64,000 nucleotides of DNA from Paenibacillus sp. FSL H8-0048. GTDB lineage: Bacteria; Bacillota; Bacilli; Paenibacillales; Paenibacillaceae. Below the pieces are notes generated by a model. It worked only from the letters and a program-made list of their open reading frames with translations. It ran no database searches and had not been told where the DNA came from. Every line of letters starts with the position of its first letter. Position 1 is the stretch's first letter. Location of the stretch: the NCBI RefSeq assembly GCF_038002825.1, contig NZ_JBBODF010000001.1, positions 4,278,001 through 4,342,000 of the forward strand. The letters are read 5' to 3'. The position numbers and the translations under genes were made by a program. Shown in pieces: positions 60,801 through 64,000 of this stretch.

Positions 60801-60959
60801 AATGAGCCCTTGATCCAGCCATTCTTGAATATCCGATTCCGCCCAGTGTCCTTTGATGTCTGCCATTTGTCCGGCCTCGGCGTAACTCCGTGTAAAGGGT
60901 AGAAGAATAAATAATAAGACGATGAAGCAAGTATTTCTTAATAAACGATGGATAGCCAA
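57888..60959 (-). CDS. S-layer homology domain surface protein
   Basis: 1023 residues from a TTG about 12 bases after GGGGAG. Signal peptide (hydrophobic 10-25, cut near SYAEA). Three SLH domains (about 30-210), e.g. DIKGHWAESDIQEWLDQGLI and SRGEFVALVNRAYKYS, anchor it to secondary wall polymer. A right-handed beta-helix-like region (about 225-420) follows, then a Gly/Ser/Pro linker (about 435-470), a carboxypeptidase-like Ig domain (about 550-650) and repeated beta domains near the C-terminus with a recurring VVYDD/VVYEYD motif. It likely is a cell-surface structural or adhesive protein. Confidence 0.9.
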   Translation of the reverse strand: MAIHRLLRNTCFIVLLFILLPFTRSYAEAGQMADIKGHWAESDIQEWLDQGLITGYPDHTFRPGAEVSRGEFVALVNRAYKYSDTKAISFKDLKPANFAYIEVQKATAQGYISGFSDNTFRPDKPITRQETAVILSRILGFDSTGATASVSAQDANLIPAWSKPAVQYLLDQGIMSKNADGAFQPQRNMTRAETVVVIKKALALSTVVYDQAGAFGKDAVSTVHHNVRITASNVTLRNMHIRGDLVIAKEVADGNAYLEQVQVDGVTRIEGGGSNSIHIRNSKLNTVSVNRLNNAVRVVAEGSSSVQEVQILSSAVIEEKDLAGDGFVNVTVLPNTQESSSERTVVLAGDFKKVAVGGSLKEFNVRSGSVANLLIQENLVIPTLNFSKNVVIEQLEMKSKLTISGEGQVKGVVLSEGVPDPKLSKEQTPAVPATGGGGGSSNPGPGGGSGGGSPDPGTGGGNGSTPVPALAVTGITAANGMIEAQFNRNLDSLPDAADFSVLEQVNHGEVHKVEVTLVTLLDNKAATVRLTIPSIANSETEQLAVYSVSYKGGSPVLSGAITVPKANVNVTGRLFVQPYTKDKPVPAYNLRIYLRGVQDTRGTYTAIVEKGGEFTFENVVPGTYAVFMPLSTYNYYSDEFTVKAGENLVLPDFTIIENPPEIQVEQITYTDIPYINGRIMNVYDSFSVKIELENGEQLNSPAEKYRVYFNINLFEFNPDLHLKANDKLFVTVYTDRGWSSQRFEVKVVERPQTKAPVVTSVVYDDTNRIKGTIEEPYADITLTREDGTIIGIANSYGSMFDIYLSNSNSPLFHVGEKLKVYAQARDKRKSEPVYITVAVPTAVTAQPVVTKVVYEYDWEIYGTAEGYSDIVVTRADGTILGQAKNFGPSAGYFWMSLDSQLVAGETLYVTAKGYEKLPSKPVEVVVASKPVTPTPKVVGVVYGDSTKIEVYVPGLSGEAHFFLKTKDGNVIGEFYMAGERASYEVIEFKLTPNVQYQATVVGPLMRESEPFFFTVIDRTKATE

Positions 60960-61123
60960 GAGATTAGGTCACTCCCCAATAGAATTAGAACCGGGACTAA
61001 AGTCATGTTTTTTTTCACTTTAAACCCAGTACTTCAGGGTAATTCTACATGCATATCCGTTTCCCTTTTTTTCACTGTAAAATATTTCACTACCATTCAT
61101 TTAAATTCACAATTTGTATATTT

Positions 61124-62011
61124 TCAGAACATCCCGCCCCCAATAAGGATATGCTTCATGATCCGGTCCCTGGTGAACCCGTTCTTGTCGTAGAAGCGGA
61201 TGGCGGCTGTATTCTCCTCGCTGACAACCAAGCTGATACCCGAATAGCCCAGCAATTTATACTTCTCTGCCAGACAGGCAATCAGATGCCTGCCTATGCC
61301 CCGGCTTCTCTCTTCGGGCCGGATACACAGGTACTCCAGATGAAGGGTGCCGGTCCGTGCATTTCTTCTAACAATTATGTATCCGGTGAACCGGCCCTCG
61401 TTAAGGACAGCGTGAACGTCATATTCACTGTTGCTGCTGTCTTCTATCTCTGCAGTAATCTCCTCCGGGGTGAGAATTGCGCCTTGAAATTGCTGATTAT
61501 GCAGATCGAGAATCTGCCCGGTCCACCTGGAGGCAGGCTCTGTGACGGGCAGCACGGACAGGCCTGGGTGCATGTGACGGCTGCTGTCAGGCGCAGATGC
61601 CATAGCGACCGAGTAATGGTAATGTGTGCTCACCTTCTCAGCCCGATAGCGGGCAACATATTCAATGAGCGCAGTATTATCACCGCTAATAAAAAGATGG
61701 ACATACCTTATAGCTCCAGCTTGAGCAGTCTTACTCAGGTAGTTGAATAAGCGCCGGAGCTCTTCTTCTGGATGAGCTGAATAATAAGGTCCCCATACCT
61801 CAATATCCTTGCGCCCGCCTCCAACGTCATAGATGTCCAGGATAATCGCGCCAGTAATACGTTCTCCTTCATACAGCACCAGACTGGCTTCCTCCGTACC
61901 GTCACTAAGGTCATGCATAACATCCTCCAGCGTACTGCCTACATACCCGCACTGCTGGTCTCCTGTATTACGGGCGCAGATGAACGCCGCTAACTTCCCG
62001 ATATCGGTCAA
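61124..62011 (-). CDS. tandem GNAT acetyltransferase
   Basis: 295 residues with two GNAT-like halves. The C-terminal one is well conserved: EYLCIRPEERSRGIGRHLIA carries the acetyl-CoA loop (R-x-x-G-I-G-R) and SLVVSEENTAAIRFYDKNGF is the final element. The N-terminal half (1-140) keeps the fold pattern but lacks the loop, so it is probably inactive. Substrate unknown. The upstream gene is divergent. Confidence 0.85.
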   Translation of the reverse strand: MTDIGKLAAFICARNTGDQQCGYVGSTLEDVMHDLSDGTEEASLVLYEGERITGAIILDIYDVGGGRKDIEVWGPYYSAHPEEELRRLFNYLSKTAQAGAIRYVHLFISGDNTALIEYVARYRAEKVSTHYHYSVAMASAPDSSRHMHPGLSVLPVTEPASRWTGQILDLHNQQFQGAILTPEEITAEIEDSSNSEYDVHAVLNEGRFTGYIIVRRNARTGTLHLEYLCIRPEERSRGIGRHLIACLAEKYKLLGYSGISLVVSEENTAAIRFYDKNGFTRDRIMKHILIGGGMF

Positions 62012-62200
62012 ACGGTTCTCCCCCTAATCATAGAATGACTATTGTAATATAATCCCACCTACCTACTAATAGTACGCTATCCTGCTCCCAAAGACAGCCC
62101 CGGGTTGTTCAAAAATAATCCGCAGAACTCCATACCCGCACAAGCCGCCCCTCAGGTTCTGAGTAAAATAGAGTAAATAGAACAGTGAGGTGAATGACGA

Positions 62201-62590
62201 ATGGCAAATTCAACAAAGCTCCGCAAGCGGGCACAGCAGCTGAAAGGCCAGCCGGTCTGCATCACTTTGCATAATGGGCGATCCTACGTAGGGTGGATTA
62301 CAGACCTGAACCAGGAGGCGGTGATTCTGTCCAGACCCGGCACGCGTAAGGGGCCACCTTCGAAACGCAAATCCTCTTCAGCTGCGCGCAGAGCAGAGGT
62401 ATCCGGCTTCATGCCTCTACTCGGCTCGCTGATGGGCGGAGGCGGCGGGGCTGCCGGTATCGGAGGACTGGGACGGTTCATGGGCATGTTCGGAATGGTG
62501 CAGAAGGCGATGCCGGTGATGAAGATGGGCTACAATATGATCAAGTCGATCCGGCCTTTTCTGGGCGGGCTCAAGGGCTTAATGGGCTAA
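62201..62590 (+). CDS. small protein with Sm-like N-terminus and Gly-rich tail
   Basis: 129 residues; AGTGAGG precedes the ATG. Residues about 13-46 (LKGQPVCITLHNGRSYVGWI then TDLNQEAVILSR) match an Sm/LSm-like beta pattern (G-x-x-V-x-I-x-L-x-N-G-x-x-x-x-G). A basic stretch (KGPPSKRKSSSAARR) and a Gly/Met-rich hydrophobic tail follow. No signal peptide. Similar small proteins are common in spore formers and may be coat or RNA-associated; I cannot assign a function. A bidirectional terminator follows. Confidence 0.65.
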   Translation: MANSTKLRKRAQQLKGQPVCITLHNGRSYVGWITDLNQEAVILSRPGTRKGPPSKRKSSSAARRAEVSGFMPLLGSLMGGGGGAAGIGGLGRFMGMFGMVQKAMPVMKMGYNMIKSIRPFLGGLKGLMG

Positions 62591-62603
62591 TACGTATATT
62601 CTT

Positions 62604-62646
62604 AAAAAACGGATGTGCCGCCACTTCGATGGGCACATCCGTTTTG
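62604..62646. terminator. bidirectional terminator
   Basis: AAAACGGATGTGCC and GGGCACATCCGTTTT flank an 11-base loop between the Sm-like gene (plus) and the LysM gene (minus). Confidence 0.92.
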
Positions 62647-62689
62647 GTGTGGAGCTTCTTACGCCGCCGCTGGCCGCAAGGTCTCCGGT

Positions 62690-63976
62690 TTATTTTTTGA
62701 CCACCTTGAAGTTATCCGTAAGCAGCAGCCAATTCTGCGGAAAAGGCAGGCCCAGCTTCCAGTAGCTGATGCCCCGCAGCCCGAGCTCCTTGATCAGATC
62801 GAACTTGGCCTGAATCGAGCGGGCATCCTCAAACCATACCTTATGCTGCCGCCCCTCATCATCGGTGTAATTGAAATGCGGCGCCTGGGCTTTATAGTCA
62901 TATTGAATGGCTGCATTCCTGTTCCTGGCCAAATCAATGGCTGCCTGCGGACTGAGCGCTTTCGCATATTGCCCCCCTGCTACAAAAGGCAGCGTCCAAT
63001 CATAACCGTACAGGTTCTGGCCCATCATGATTTTACCGGCGGGCATCTCACTTGCTGCATAGTTCAGCACCTGACGGACAGGCCCGATGGGCGAGACAGG
63101 CATCGCCGGTCCCCCGCTGTAGCCCCATTCATACGTCATAATAATGACGAAGTCAGCCACCTCACCGTGAACCTTATAGTCATGCGCCGTATACCAGGCC
63201 CCAACCTGTGACGCGCTCGTCTTGGGGGCAAGGGCGGTGGATAGCAGGAAGCCCTCCTTATGAATGACATCTGCCGCTTTCCGCAGAAAAGTATTGTATG
63301 CTTCACGGTCCTCCGGCCGGAGAAACTCCAGATCAAAGTGAATATCCCGGAAGTTCAGCCGCTTCGCTTCAGCGATGATGTTCTCAAGCAGACGGTCCTG
63401 GACCTCCTGATCATTCAGAATGATGCGCCCGAGCTCCGAGCTGAACTGGGCATCCTCCAGATTCGTCACGACCATCATCAGCGTCACCTGATGCTCTGCG
63501 GCAATGGAAGCGAGGCCGTCCAGCGGCGGTGGCACCAGTGTTCCGTCCCGCTTGATCCGGAAGCTGAACGGTGCGAGATACGTCAGCTCAGGAGCAGCCT
63601 CACGGGCAGCATTCTGCAGCGGCTGGGAGACACTCTCCCCCCGGGGCTCCACATAAGCGTTCACTTCCGCCTGCCGCTTCGGTCCGGGAGGAAGGTACAG
63701 CCGGAGACCGGCCTGCAGCGGCTGATTCAGCGTCAGCCCGTTCACCTCCGCCAGCCCGCTTGCCTTCAGGCCGAACCGCTTGGCAATGCTATAGTAGCTG
63801 TCGCCCGGCTGCACCCAATAGTATTGCCCGGCAATCGGGATTACCAGCGCCTGCCCTGCCACCAGCCTTCCCGGCGCAGAGAGCTCATTCGCCTCAGTTA
63901 TCGTATCTGTGCTGATTCCGTAGGCCTGCGCAATGCCATACAGCGTCTGGCCCGGCTGCACTACATGTATTTGCAT
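62690..63976 (-). CDS. LysM-GH18 spore peptidoglycan hydrolase (SleL/YaaH-like)
   Basis: 428 residues from the ATG seven bases after GGCAGGAA; seven upstream codons lack an RBS. Two LysM domains (HVVQPGQTLYGIAQAYGIS and YWVQPGDSYYSIAKRFGL, residues 3-100) bind peptidoglycan without a signal peptide, as in spore-coat enzymes. The GH18 barrel has FRDIHFDLEFL, whose Glu is the catalytic acid, and IIMTYEWGYSGGPAMPVSPI. SleL-type enzymes cleave cortex fragments during germination. A promoter cannot be seen because the window ends. Confidence 0.92.
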   Translation of the reverse strand: MQIHVVQPGQTLYGIAQAYGISTDTITEANELSAPGRLVAGQALVIPIAGQYYWVQPGDSYYSIAKRFGLKASGLAEVNGLTLNQPLQAGLRLYLPPGPKRQAEVNAYVEPRGESVSQPLQNAAREAAPELTYLAPFSFRIKRDGTLVPPPLDGLASIAAEHQVTLMMVVTNLEDAQFSSELGRIILNDQEVQDRLLENIIAEAKRLNFRDIHFDLEFLRPEDREAYNTFLRKAADVIHKEGFLLSTALAPKTSASQVGAWYTAHDYKVHGEVADFVIIMTYEWGYSGGPAMPVSPIGPVRQVLNYAASEMPAGKIMMGQNLYGYDWTLPFVAGGQYAKALSPQAAIDLARNRNAAIQYDYKAQAPHFNYTDDEGRQHKVWFEDARSIQAKFDLIKELGLRGISYWKLGLPFPQNWLLLTDNFKVVKK

Positions 63977-64000
63977 ACGTTCCTGCCATCCCTTCATAGT

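Overview
The window looks like chromosomal DNA of a Paenibacillus-type spore-forming Firmicute. The evidence is moderately high G+C, strong GGAGG ribosome binding sites, many GTG and TTG starts, YesM/YesN-type two-component systems next to CUT1 sugar ABC importers that lack ATPases, SLH-domain and spore proteins (Tgl, LysM-GH18, collagen-like), and many short intergenic repeat families. No plasmid or prophage backbone is seen. Two visibly AT-rich patches (about 19.5-21.95 kb and 35.3-36.4 kb) look acquired.

Layout. 0-9.2 kb (minus strand): a polysaccharide-use operon with two permeases, a binding lipoprotein, a 1155-residue multidomain secreted glycosidase and a GH3 enzyme. The promoter regions of the first and last genes share a 31-bp element. 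9.3-11.5 kb: tandem repeats and a BclA-like collagen protein. 11.7-16.9 kb: a membrane-anchored solute-binding protein divergent from a YesM/YesN pair, which may control the first operon. 16.9-19.5 kb: spore transglutaminase Tgl and a DUF4127 protein. 19.5-21.7 kb: an AT-rich patch with a sigma-region-4 protein, a broken GH24 lysozyme and a lipoprotein. 22-25.4 kb: GNAT, a PucR regulator (AdeR-like) and alanine dehydrogenase, with a palindrome array between the last two.

25.5-32.4 kb: a second sugar system (binding protein, small membrane protein, YesM/YesN pair, two permeases) whose three promoters share a GAACA-type motif. 32.4-36.4 kb: phased palindromes, a methyltransferase with a large inverted repeat in its leader, an intact IS200/IS605 element (TnpA and TnpB), a gene remnant, and a toroid-like hypothetical protein. 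36.4-44.8 kb: M20 amidohydrolase, aldose epimerase, a three-gene exopolysaccharide operon, threonine aldolase and uridine kinase. 44.8-52.2 kb: a second palindrome array, then a LacI-controlled cluster (ABC importer, regulator, BadF-type kinase, GH4 phospho-glucosidase) that suggests PTS-independent disaccharide use. 52.2-64 kb: lipoprotein, AraC regulator with a divergent Gfo/Idh oxidoreductase, tRNA-Leu, an HTH-cysteine-hydrolase-like fusion, an SLH protein, a double GNAT, an Sm-like small protein and a LysM-GH18 spore hydrolase.

The most unusual structure is in the intergenic DNA. Two arrays 20.7 kb apart carry the same 22-bp palindrome (arms TGTAATCGG and CCGATTACA) on an exact 51-bp lattice with unrelated spacers. 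At least two other unrelated repeat families in the window also sit on 50-51 or 61-62 bp spacings, close to whole helical turns. A third family of about 100-bp hairpin elements occurs three times, once inside a coding region. Stretches not described individually (for example 45035-45169 and 60960-61123) show nothing I can support.
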